From Certhia americana (taxonomy: Eukaryota > Chordata > Aves > Passeriformes > Certhiidae), in NCBI GenBank assembly GCA_018697195.1, contig JAGMWU010000028.1:4474982-4538981 (forward strand): DNA of 64,000 nt, given 5' to 3'. The notes below the pieces were generated by a model that did not search any database, was not told where the DNA came from, and saw nothing but the letters and a program-made list of their open reading frames with translations. Position numbers and translations under genes: made by a program. Shown here piece by piece: positions 16,567-47,514 of this stretch (positions are counted from its first letter, which is position 1; each line of letters opens with the position of its first letter).

Positions 16567-19500
16567 AAAATTGTGTGACATTGCTGGTACTGGTGCAGCA
16601 GGTAGCAGTGTTTCATTCTGCTCCATGCTCAGGTCTCCCATTACAAAGAGGAGCTCAGCTCTGGGGTTTTACTTTCTTTACCTCTTTATAGAGGACAAAG
16701 AGGAAACTATAACCAGTTTGTAGATGGTATTTCTTAAAAACTTATTTATTTTTTATCTCTACATCTGTTGTGTCCTCACACTACACTGGGCACTGTCCCC
16801 AGTCTGTGCCTTTTGCCTGTCCCCTGTTAGAAAAGTCACTGAGAGGTTGATTCAAGCAGAGCTGCAGAGGGTGTGAGCTGTCTGCAGCTGATGGGTGGAA
16901 TGTGATGAAAGGAGCAAAGGGGGGGGGGAATCTGAGAGCCTCAAAAATTCTCTTTTCTGTAAGTCTGTGATACCTCACTGACAATGAGCAGTTCATTCCA
17001 AAGTGAATTGCGAATGTTCCGTATTAAGGTGCTTTTTAAAGATGCTTAAAGAATCTTCTCCTGCTTAAAGAATCTAGAAAATGAAGTGCCTTAAAATCCA
17101 ATAATCTGTCTTCTATCTGTTAATCTACTAACACTTCCAGCTTTTGCATCCAGCCAGCAACTGCCAGCTGGATGTAGTCCTGCTCTCCTGAAAGTGCCAT
17201 TTCAATGCTAGTCGTCAGTGCTTTTTCAGGTTTGTGGCTAGGAAAAGTAAGAACTGTCTGGGTTCTTGAGTTGTAGGCTTTGCAGAGTGGGTCACTAAAT
17301 CCTCTGCAGTCTCTGCACTCAGCCTTGCACCTCTGAATTCTGTTTGATTGCAAAGCACTCCTGGTAACTGCCAGTGTTCTGCCTTCCCATTCTGCCTGCT
17401 CTTGTCCTACAGTGGCAAATGGAGTGGGAGATAATGAAACATCTGCTTGGTGGTGTGACGTGATCAGTCTGAGCAGCATTGTTTGGAAAGGTTGTGACTG
17501 AACAGCAGAACTGGCTCTTAGAGGTTGGGCACTTTCCCACTCTGGATCAGCTGCAGAGCCCTGGCCTGGCACAGCTGGGAAGTGTCTGTAGTGTGACAAA
17601 CCATTGGGTACCCACTGCAGCTGTGCCAAACAGCACTGCCAACGTTTTAAATTGGCCCCTCATATGGTCAGGGCAGCTGGAGTGGAAAAGGTCACTGGAC
17701 ACTTTCCTGGAACAAACCAGTTTGTTCCTCAGCTCTCTTGGTCCTCCTTTTGTTACTGTCTAGGCAAAATGTTTCAGAATCTTCTGAACATGGTGTTCTA
17801 CAGTGCCTTTCCAAGTGGCAGCTAGATAGGTTGAATTCCCTGAACTGAGCCAGAAAAAGAAGTTTGCTCTTAGAGTAGAGCCAGGCCTTGTGGAAAGCAA
17901 AGGTGCCCCGGATGCAGCAGTCACAAACAGGGCTGTCCAAACAGTGAGAGTGTTGACAGCCAGAGTGGGGATGTTTGGAAAGCTGTTTGTTTGGCAAACA
18001 TGAATCCTGGCTCCCAACCCTGTGCTTTCCCAGGCATGGCAATATTTATCCCTGTTACATAAGGAGTGCCTGTCCCTAGGACTGCTGTGGCTCTGCCTGC
18101 CAGCTGCCAAGGGGACGTTGGAAGTGACAGAGCAGTGTCCTGTGAACTGCACACAGCCAGCAAGGGCAGCTTGAGTCCCCTGCTGTGGGCCCTGTGTCCT
18201 GCTGCTCGGAGTTTTCTGTGTGGATTATTTCCTTCCTTAACCAAACTCAACCGTGGAGCTCTGTCAGGTGGGTGTGAGTGGAGACACCTGCACGTTTTGT
18301 AACATGGAAATGATAGTGCTGTGCTTGTAGTGTGCTGGCAGCTGCTGCTGCCTGGGAGATGCAGGCTGTTATTTAAATATTGTTGAAATTCAAGTGACTC
18401 ATTTGACAGGCAGGGGAGTGAAGCACTGCCTGAACTCCCAAATTCCATGTCCTGCTTTGAGCAGCCTCTCCACTGCTGGGGAAGAATGCTCACCTTCTGA
18501 GTCACTGCTCCACTTGGGCATGTTGCAAATGACCTGGGAGGTCTGATGTTTTGTGGCATCCAGCCTTTCCTCTTTTATTCTTATCAACTATTTATTAAAG
18601 TAAATGAAGTAGAGAACCTCCTGGCCAGCCTCTGGGCAAAAGGGAGCTGTAAATGGTAATTTTTTACAGAGGTAAATCTGAGCTTTAATCATGCACAAAC
18701 AAGAGAACATTACAGATTTCAGAGTCTGGGGATCTGCATCCTTTTTCTGTGTATCCAGTTAAAGCTGCAGAATAAAATGCTGGCTTCACTTTCTAGAGCT
18801 GAAAAGGTAATTCCTGCCACTTGAGGAGGGAATTATCTATCATGCAGAGCCAAGAAAACCCAAAATCTTTCTGTGACTTTAAAAGGCAATAGAAGCAGAA
18901 GAGACTTGACCAACAGTCAGTTTATTGGAGACCTTTGCCTCAGCGCAGCAGGTGCACAAGGCATTTTAGTGCCAAACATTTCTTCCCTGTTAGGTGTTTA
19001 AATACTACTTTTGTGTACTATCCTGAAACACTGGAAAATAAAACGTGGCCTTGTGGGGAAAAATGGAATTGCTTACTTTTGGGGCTTCTGGGCATCCTTC
19101 AGCTTCCCCTGAAGATGGATTTAGTGATGGACCTGGCAGTGCTGGGTTAATGGACTCTGTGATTTTAAATGATTTTTCCAATCTAAAAGATTCCATGAAG
19201 TCTCCTGGTGATAAATGTTTGACCTCTTACAGGCCTTGTTCTCCCTCACACTTCTTTCTCTCCACGATTTCCTGATTTTTCCTGTCCCCAGGCTGGCTCA
19301 CGGGGGAGCAGCTGAGAGCTGGAGTGTCATGGAGAGCAGGCTCTGAGCCTGCTGCTCCCAGCTCACCTGCACTGCTGCCCACAGGTGTGTTTTGCTCACA
19401 GCAGTGACAGGGAGAAGCTGCAGCTCAGTACTGGCTTCAGTGCAGGGGATCTGAGGGCTGCATGCTTGGAAGCTTTGGTTATCGTGGCAGGGAACAGAAC

Positions 19501-21114
19501 GTGCTCTGAGCAAAGTCCTCCCAAATCTATACACACAGAGCATGCTCCAGCTGCTTATCTCTGCTCCACAGTTGGGAACCAAGCCCCAGTGGAGGGAACA
19601 GCTCAGCCAAGGCCGTGCAGAGGAACAAGGATCGAGCTGAGTTCCCTTTTGGCAAGTTTTCAGAGCTGTTTTACCAAGCTGTGAGCAAATGCTGGCATGT
19701 TGTGAGGGCAGGTTCTGGAGCAGAGCTGCCTGGGGAGGGTCAATCACTGCACTATGAACAGCTCAGTTGGCTCTAACTTCTCAAAACAGTAGGAAAGCAT
19801 GAAGGAGTGCCCTGTTTATGCTGTGGAGAGGGGAAAATTGCTCTCTAGGTTGTTGTTGAGAGGCTGAGGTAAAACTTGCCTGGCTCCTGTGCTCCACAGA
19901 AACAAGTGTGTAATGTCACCTTGCAGGGAACACCCCAGAGCGCTGCTGGGTTGGGTTTCTGACTGCTTCCCCAATTACAAGGCCAAAGCACTTCCAACAA
20001 GTTCTCTCTTCCCTGCTGCAGAGCTGCTCTCTGTTCCTGCAGCACAGGGGCTTCTTTCCAAAATAAAAAAACTGCAATGGTGAAAGATTTCCTTCCCCAG
20101 AAAATGATTAAGTTTACATAATTACCTCTACAGTGTGTTGTCACTTTGAGTTTATTCCAAAGCCTAAAGCCTCCTTGTGCTTTTTTATGGAATCTTCTGG
20201 AAAGGTACTAGAACTTGTTGAAAGGGTAGAGTCACCTCGATAATCATGTGAGGTGCTGCCTTCAAGTGAGCTCCTGTGGATGTTGTGTGTGTGTTTGTGA
20301 TTCCTTCTGCTGAATTTGGGATATTTTGCCACAGCCAGTGCCTTGCTGCAGTTTCTCTGGCTGTGGCTTTGCCCTTGGCCAAACCCCAGCCTGAGGCACA
20401 AGCAGCCAGCCATGGGTTGTGCAATAAAACCTTTGGGACAGACCTTGACCAGGAACCTCTTGGCTGTGGCTCGGGGAGGCTGGGACTTCCTGAGCAGGTG
20501 CTGGGGAAGGTGAGAATCATGTTCCACACTGTCTTGGAGGTCACTGTAAGAGAATCGTGCCAAGAGAACTGAGTTCTCCATGCAGGACTGAGACCTCCCT
20601 GTCTCAGAGGGTACAGAGCTCCTGAACAGTGTTCTGCTGGATGGGGTTCATATTTATTGTGCTGCTGTTCATATAAACAGGAATCTGTGAGAGTTTCTGA
20701 GGTTTTCATAGAGTCACGGAATAGTTTAGGTTGGAAGAGACCTTAAAGATCATCAAGTTCCAAACCCAGCCATGGGCAGGGACAACTTCCACTACACCAG
20801 GCTGCTCCAAGCTTTGCCCAGCGTGGCCTTAAACACTTCCAAGAATGGGGCAGCCACGGCTTCTCTGACTCTGTGCCAAGGCCTTACCACCTTCTGAATA
20901 AAGAATTTTTTCCCAATATCTAATCTAAGCCTACTCTCAGTCTGAATTTTGGTAAGAGTATTTGTGATTTGTAATTGTTATTTTTAAATGTTGTAATCTT
21001 TTGCAAGAAAGCAAATAAACGTTGCTGTAACACTGACTTTGGAAAAGGCTGAACAGAAATGTTGTGGAGTTCTTGAGTGGGAGATGGTGATCTGCCTGGA
21101 CTAAATCCCTTCTT
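16567..21114. other. DCLRE1B-HIPK1 intergenic region, no gene recognised
   Basis: It must contain the DCLRE1B 3' UTR; the first clear sense AATAAA hexamers are at 18771-18776, 19037-19042 and 20062-20067, so the end is uncertain. There is a G-run near 16918-16928 and one CR1 piece (20708-20940). No exon-like reading frame with plausible splice sites is assignable on either strand. Confidence 0.6.
20708..20940 (-). mobile_element. CR1 LINE fragment
   Basis: Begins catagagtcacggaatagtt then aggttggaagagaccttaaa, and continues through the conserved tttcccaatatctaatctaa block. Confidence 0.92.
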
Positions 21115-21350
21115 GGAAGGATTTCACCTGGTCCCACCTCCCTGCAACAGCAGGGCCATCACAGAGCACATGGCACGGGATCGAGTCCAGATGGGTCCGG
21201 AATATCTGCAATTAGGGAGACTCCACACCCTCTCTAGGCAATCTGTTCCCTCCCAGGAAAGTTCTTCATGTTCAGGTGGAACGTCCTGAGCATCAGTTCC
21301 TGCCCGTTCCTCTGCTATCGCTGGGTGCCCGGAGCAGAGCCGCTGACACC
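21115..21350 (-). mobile_element. CR1 LINE fragment abutting the HIPK1 CpG island
   Basis: Contains ggagactccacaccctctct, aagttcttcatgttcaggtg and gctgggtgcccggagcagag, internal CR1 blocks in antisense orientation. The GC-rich HIPK1 promoter repeat starts immediately after it. Confidence 0.8.
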
Positions 21351-21359
21351 CAGAGCGCA

Positions 21360-22110
21360 GCCCGGCTCAGCTCCCCGTACTGTCCCCTTGGGTTCCCGGC
21401 CCGGTTCCCGGCGCTGTCCCGCTCCGGTTCCCGGCCCGGCCCGGTTCCCGGCGCTGTCCCGCTCCATTCCCGGCCCCCCGTGCCGGCGCTGTCCGCTCCG
21501 TTCGCCGGATCGGTTCCCGGCGTGTCCCGCCTCCGTCCGGGCCCGGTGCCGGCTGTCCCGCTCTATACCGGCCCGGCACGGTTCCCGGGCGGTTCCCGCG
21601 TGTCCCGTCTATGCCCGGCCCCGTTCCGCGCTGTCGCTCTAATGCCCGGACCCGGTTCCCGGCGCTGTGCCCGCTCTATTCCGGCCCGGGTCCGGCCGCT
21701 GTCGCTCTGTTCCCGGCCCCCGGTTCCCGGGGCTGAGACCACGCTACGTTCCGGCCCGGTTCCCGGCTGTCCGCTCCATCCCGGTCCCGGTTCCCGCCGG
21801 TCCGCGCTGTCCGCTCCGTCCCGGCCGGCCCGGTTCCGGTGCTGTCCCGCTCCACTCCCGGCCCGGCCCGGCCCGGCCGGTTCCCCCTTCCCGGCGCGGT
21901 CCGCTCCATCCCGGCCCGGCGGCCCGGCGGTCTCTACGGTGCTGTACCGCTCTATTCCCGGCCCGGCCGGCCGGTTCCCGCTGCTGGTCCCGCTCTATTC
22001 CCGGCCGGTTCCCGGCCGCCCCGCTCCTTCCTTCCCGGTCGGCGGTTCCCGGTGCTTGTCCCTCTTATTCCCGCTCCGTTCCCGGCCCCGCCCCGCTCGT
22101 CCCGCCCCGC
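21360..22110. repeat. GC-rich minisatellite upstream of HIPK1 (left copy)
   Basis: Degenerate units of roughly 35-50 bp are built from ggttcccggcgctgtcccgc and tctattcccggccc. Unit length and spacing vary because of many small indels. The same array reappears at 25618-25905 to the right of the N gap. Confidence 0.85.
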
Positions 22111-22849
22111 CGCTTCCTGCGGCCTGCGGGCCCTCCCCGCGGTCACTGCGGCTCGCCCGCTCGGGGCTAGGCTGGCTCGCCTGTGCGGGCGGCTCGGGGC
22201 TCGGAGAGGCGGCGGGAGCGCGGCGGGGCGGAGGGGTTCGGGCCCGGAGCGGCGGCGGACGGGGCGGGGGGAGGCCCAGGCCGGGCCGTTGAGGGCGCGG
22301 CGGAGCTGGCGGCGGCGGCGAAGCGGCATGGGGCTCCCCCCGGCAGAGCGCGGGCCGAGCGGGCCGGCGAGCGCCGTGGCGGGGCTGGATGAGCCCGCTG
22401 CGGGGCTCCGCACCCCGCGGCCCCCAGGCAGGTCCGGCCGCGGTGAGATATCCTCCCACGGCGGTGAGTGCGGGCGGACGGGGCTCGGCGGGAGGGCAGC
22501 CCGGGCCGCCACTTCCTCGCGCGCCCGGGGAGGGCCCGGGATGGGCCCGGGAGGCGGCGGCGGGGCCGGGCCCGAGCCCCGGTAACGGCCCGGCCGGCCC
22601 GGCGGCTCCGCTCCGGCGCTGAACCGGGGAGGGAGCTTGGGACCTGCCGGGGTTGGGTTGTACCACAGGACTGTGTTTTACGAGCCTAGGGAACAGGACT
22701 GGTGGACGGATTCGTGGTTTCGCAGGTCTTCCCGCATTCCTGCGACTCACCGAGATTCATATGGTTCTTAGCAATGGGTTCTCACTTTTTAAAAACCATG
22801 GGGAAAAAGGCGACTGGCAGTGACCTTATCGCCTTGAATTCCTGAAAGG

Positions 22850-23160
22850 AGGGTGTAGCAGGTGGGGGTCGGGATCCTCTCACTGGTAACGACGGCAGAC
22901 GAGAAGCACGGAGGGTTCTGTGCGCAGGGGACGTTAGGTTTGGACCATAGGAGGAATTTCTTCAGCTGCCCAATGCCCTGGGAGGTGGTGGAGGCGCCGT
23001 CCTGTGGTGTTCGTGAGCAGTGGACGTGGCACTCAGTGATTGGCTGGTGACAGGGTGGTGTGGTTGGTCACAAGGTGTCGACTCGAGATCTTCAGAAGGT
23101 TTTTTTTTTTTTTCCGCCCTTTTACAGCCTAATGGATCGGGTGAATTCCTTTCGGTCCTG
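22850..23160 (+). mobile_element. CR1 LINE fragment (left copy)
   Basis: From cctgaaaggagggtgtagc through aggaggaatttcttcagctg to cagcctaatgg. It is the counterpart of the CR1 at 26655-26950 but carries extra bases, including a 15-T run near 23100. Confidence 0.85.
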
Positions 23161-23383
23161 TGATTCCTTTTAGCCTACAAAGGAGCGATAAAGAGCTGTG
23201 TGCCTCTCGAAGCATTGCAGTAGTCCCTGCACAGCCTTGCCGTGGTGACCCTAGGAGCACCATTTACAGAGGTTCCTTGCCTCAGTGGGGCCAGAAAAAA
23301 CACTGCATCATTCTGGTTTTTGGCAGATAGAAGGATATTGTCATCGCAACCTGCTGCCCCTGATGAGTTCTCTCCCTTTCCAG

Positions 23384-24454
23384 TGTATGGCTCAGCAGCG
23401 CAGGTGTTCTCCCCTCCGTCAGTATCCTCGCGGCTTCTGCCCAGTGCCCGAAACTGAAAGAGGAGACGACTGTTGGATGTTTCAGGACAGAAGCAGTAGT
23501 GACAAGTAGTATACCACAGCAAAAAACCTCCAGCCGTCAAAGGGAAGCAGCTTCTTCATAGCGTAGCAATTCAGCAGTCCCTGCCTACGACCAGAACCCC
23601 TTCTCCCCGCTCACTCCGTCGCGCCCATACTGTGGTCACTCGCGTCGACGAGGCACGGCACAGCAGGCCACAGCGTCCTTCAGAGCATGCCAGTACCGCC
23701 CCACCGGGAGCAACTGTTTCTCTGCTGTCCCCATACCACAAATGTGATCAAAAGGCAAAAGTCGACGAGGTTGATCGTCAACTTATGTGCAGATTCATTG
23801 ATGAAACATCCACCTCTCATGCTGCAAAGCAGACCTGCGGGGGTGCGCGGCCCGCCCCCCGGTCAACGAAAAGCAGCCCGCTCCAGTGGGGAGGGCGCTG
23901 TATCAGCTTGTCCAGCATAGCTCCTGGCTCTCTGACCCACAGCTAGTGCTGGTCTTGGAATGTCGGGCCGCAGGGACGTTCGGGCAGGTGGCGAATGTTG
24001 GATAACCGTAGCACGAAGGAGATTTTAAGCCCATCAAAAAATCCTGAAAACCACCTTCCTCTGCCTGTCATGGCCAGACGAGGGGCCCTGGTTCTCGCCG
24101 GAGCAGTTGGTAGAATGTGATGAGTACAACTTCGTCGCTATCCTACGGTGCTTTCAAACACAAGAATCCTACATGCCTTCGCTTGAGTTGTGGAAACATG
24201 CACTTATTGATTCTACTAGGCAAAACAAGTTCAGTCGTTGCCCCTGAAATCCCCCGGCCCATCTGCAAGCAGTGGGCTATCTGCATTGCTGAAGCTGAAG
24301 AGGTTGGGTTCTGATCCCGCTGATTGAGCGAGAACATCAGTTGGTGGAATCGCTGCACGCCTGCTTGACAGCGTGAAGGTGATGACTTTGGGTCATCATT
24401 GCGCGACGTGTCCAAGGCTTTGTGCTCCAGTACCTGATGTCACGGTCATTCCAG
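23384..24454 (+). pseudogene. HIPK1: HIPK1 first coding exon, frame-broken duplicate
   Basis: It starts at an ATG (23387) after a cag acceptor and can be followed through every part of the intact exon at 27181-28258, for example caggtgttctcccctccgtc and gggacgttcgggcaggtgg. Dozens of indels break the frame and the donor GGTAAG reads GTTAAG. Many substitutions create new CpG dinucleotides, which is opposite to the CpG loss expected of an ageing pseudogene and points to sequencing noise. Confidence 0.85.
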
Positions 24455-25517
24455 TTAAGCACTGGCCTGCTCACTGAACCAGGGTCAGGTGCTCCTGCTG
24501 CGGGTTCTCATACAGACACTGAGCTCTTGGTTAACTCCCGCTGAGGGAGCAGGAAATCAATCAGCTCTGATGTTTCCGGCTGATGTCTCTGAAGGGTGGA
24601 TGAAGTACCTAATGATGTTGCCTTGCCCGGGTGCAGGTCTTGCAGCCCAGCGACCTTCCCTTTCCCCCCCGATCGGTGCACAAGTTGATGTTTTACGCCT
24701 GTCCAGTCTGGCCGTGCCCCTGTCTTGAGTGGCATGGAGAAGCGTGTGGCGTTGTAGCCTTGTCCATTTGGGATCTGCCAGATCTGAACTCGCATAACCT
24801 TGGGCATTAGAAGGGAGAGAAGTGCAACGGGATGCCAATTTCTGTGTTTTCTTTTGTTCTTCTGATTCTTCCTCTTTGTCTGGCCCCCTTTCTTTCGCGC
24901 CGACTTCTGTGTCAACCCTGAGCTAGTCAGCTTTCATGCGCCCTGCATGCTCCTGACCGTACTGCGCCAGATCTGCTTCCCTTAGCCGTATGTCGCTATG
25001 TTTACCGCTGCTCCGCCCACGACCATTAAAAATAAATATGGGCAGAAAACATTAAAACTCAGAAAAACTGTGATAAAGCACGCCGTTGCGTTATTTCAAT
25101 TTATTTCTCCAGCTTGGCTCTTTTAATGTGTGTATTTTGAATTTAAGTCGTCAGCCGACCTCAAAAACTGGATGCAGTGGAAAGAATTCTGGCTCACAGG
25201 GCCAGGGGGAGGCTTTCGTGGCCGGTGTGCTTTGGTTGGAAATGTGAGCTTGCTGCCGCAAACTCAGAACTAGTATCTCGTCCTTCCAGCTGGGTGACCA
25301 GAAGGAGTGAGAACCCCACCCACCCTGTGTTCTGCCCGTTTGATGTCTCCTTGCATGCTGCCCTGTGCAGTTTTATCAAGCTGGATTATTGGAGGTTTTG
25401 CTCTGTTCCTCCCTCACTGCTCCCTGTGGCTTTTCTCCTTGTTTTTGTGTTGTTTTTCTTTTTCACTCTTAACCCACGCTACCGCTCTCTAGTGAGTCAT
25501 TCCTTTCCTGGAACAGA

Positions 25518-25617
25518 NNNNNNNNNNNNNNNNNNNNNNNNNNNNNNNNNNNNNNNNNNNNNNNNNNNNNNNNNNNNNNNNNNNNNNNNNNNNNNNNNNN
25601 NNNNNNNNNNNNNNNNN
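25518..25617. other. assembly gap (100 N)
   Basis: Exactly 100 N, the conventional size for a gap of unknown length between contigs. It separates the two copies of the HIPK1 5' region. Confidence 1.
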
Positions 25618-26460
25618 CCGGCCCGCGTCCGTTGCGTCCCGCTCCATTCCAGGCCGGCCGGCCCGGCCCGGTTTCCACGGCGCTGATCCCGTCCATTCCC
25701 GGCCGGCCCGGCCCGGCCCGAGTTCCGGTGCTGTCCCGCTCTATTCCCGGCCCGGCCCGGGCCCGGTTTCCGGTGCTGTCTCCGCTCTATTCCCGGCACG
25801 GTTCCCGGACCCCGCCCCCTCCATTCCCGGCCCGGTTTCCCGGCCGGTTCCCGGTGCTGTCCGATCTATTCCCGCTCCGTTCACGGCCCCCCCGCCCCGC
25901 TCCGTCCCTGCCCGCCTGTGTCCTGAGGCCGCCTCCCGCGGTCCCGTGCGCGCTAGCCCCGCTCGGGGCTCGGCTGGCTCGGCCTGTGAGGGCGTCGGTG
26001 GCCCGGAGCGGCGGGCGGGGGGAGCGCGGCGGTGGCCTGGGGGCGCTCGGGGGGGGGGGGGGGGGGGCCAGGAGCGGCGGCGGGACGGGGGGGGGGAGCC
26101 GGCGGGCCGTGAGGGCGCGGCGGAGCTGGCTGGTCGGCGGCGAAGCGGAATGGGGGATCCCCTCCGGCGTGAGCGCGGGCGAGCGGGCGGGCCGGCGGCC
26201 GTGGCGGGGCTGTGATGAGCCGCTGCGGGATCCGCACCCCCGCGTGTCCCCCAGGCAGGTCCGGCCCGCGGCTGAGAAACCCCCAACGGGAGTGGTGCGG
26301 GCGGCGGGGTCGGCGGGAGGGCAGCGGCCAGCCCTTCCCCGCGCGGCCCGGGGAGGGCCGGGGAGGGGCCCGGGCGGCGGCGGGGCCGGACCGAGCCCCG
26401 GAACGGCCCGGCCTGGGGCCGGCGGGCTCGCTCCCGGCGCTGAACCGGGAGGGAGCGTGG
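25618..26460 (+). promoter_or_regulatory. HIPK1: HIPK1 CpG-island promoter (right copy)
   Basis: Extremely GC- and CpG-rich sequence with no TATA box. It opens with the tail of the GC minisatellite (to about 25905), carries a G-run of about 19 at 26051-26069, and probably contains the non-coding first exon of HIPK1. The left copy has a donor-like ggcggtgagtgcggg near 22460 and the matching place here is garbled, so the exon boundary cannot be fixed. The transcription start is inferred, not seen. Confidence 0.65.
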
Positions 26461-26654
26461 GCCGCCGGGGTTGGGTGGCCCACCGACTGTGTTTTTACCG
26501 AGCCTAGAACAGGCCTGGGACGGGACGGGTTTAGCAGCTCTTCCCGCTGCTGCGCTCCACCGAGTGCAGTAGTTTTCTCAGCCAATGGGGGTGTCTCTAG
26601 CCTGGGGATGACAAGGCGGTCGGCGAGTGACCTTATCGCTCTTTGCAACTCCCT

Positions 26655-26950
26655 GAAAGGAGGGTGTAGCCAGGTGGGGGTCGGGCTCCTCTCCCGGGTA
26701 ACGAACGGCAGGACGAGAGCACGGAGGGTTCTGCTGCGCCAGGGGACGCTTAGGTTGGACAATAGGAGGAATTTCTTCACTGCCTGCCCTGGGAGGTGGT
26801 GGAGTCGCCGTCCCTGTAGGTGTTCGAGCAGCTGGACGTGGCACTCAGTGCTCTGGTCTGGGTGACAGGGTGGTGTTTGGTCACAAGGTTCGACTCGATG
26901 ATCTCAGAGGTCCTTTCCAGCCTAATGGACTCTGTGATTCCTGTTGTGTC
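26655..26950 (+). mobile_element. CR1 LINE fragment upstream of HIPK1 exon
   Basis: Sense CR1 from ccctgaaaggagggtgtagc through ataggaggaatttcttcact to ggtcctttccagcctaatgg and ctctgtgattcc. It lies about 230 bases before the HIPK1 start codon, in the 5' UTR intron. Confidence 0.9.
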
Positions 26951-26984
26951 CTGGGATTCCTTTAGCCCTCAAAGAGCTGGATAA

Positions 26985-47514
<20,530 letters not shown>

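Larger units (their letters stand above)
21800..25517 (+). other. low-accuracy duplicate of the HIPK1 5' region (left copy)
   Basis: This segment aligns along its whole length with 25618-29345 at an offset of about 3.8 kb. Both contain, in order, the CpG island, a CR1 piece, the first HIPK1 coding exon and the start of the next intron. Differences are mostly 1-3 base insertions and deletions spread evenly over exon, intron and CR1. The segment stops at a 100-N gap, and the right copy begins directly after the gap inside the same CpG island. The simplest reading is two overlapping contig ends that were not merged. A real tandem duplication with a decayed pseudogene is the alternative. Confidence 0.85.

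Noticed and set aside
21276..22585. Very long proline/arginine/serine-rich open frames on both strands of the GC-rich region
   Set aside because: They arise from a tandem GC repeat lacking stop codons; all frames are equally open and composition is repeat-driven.
21800..25517. Bona fide second HIPK paralogue
   Set aside because: The frame is broken by dozens of indels equal in density to those in the intron and CR1, and no later HIPK exons follow it before the gap.
25632..26865. Long GC-rich open frames after the N gap
   Set aside because: Same repeat and CpG-island effect, followed by CR1 sequence; not a gene.
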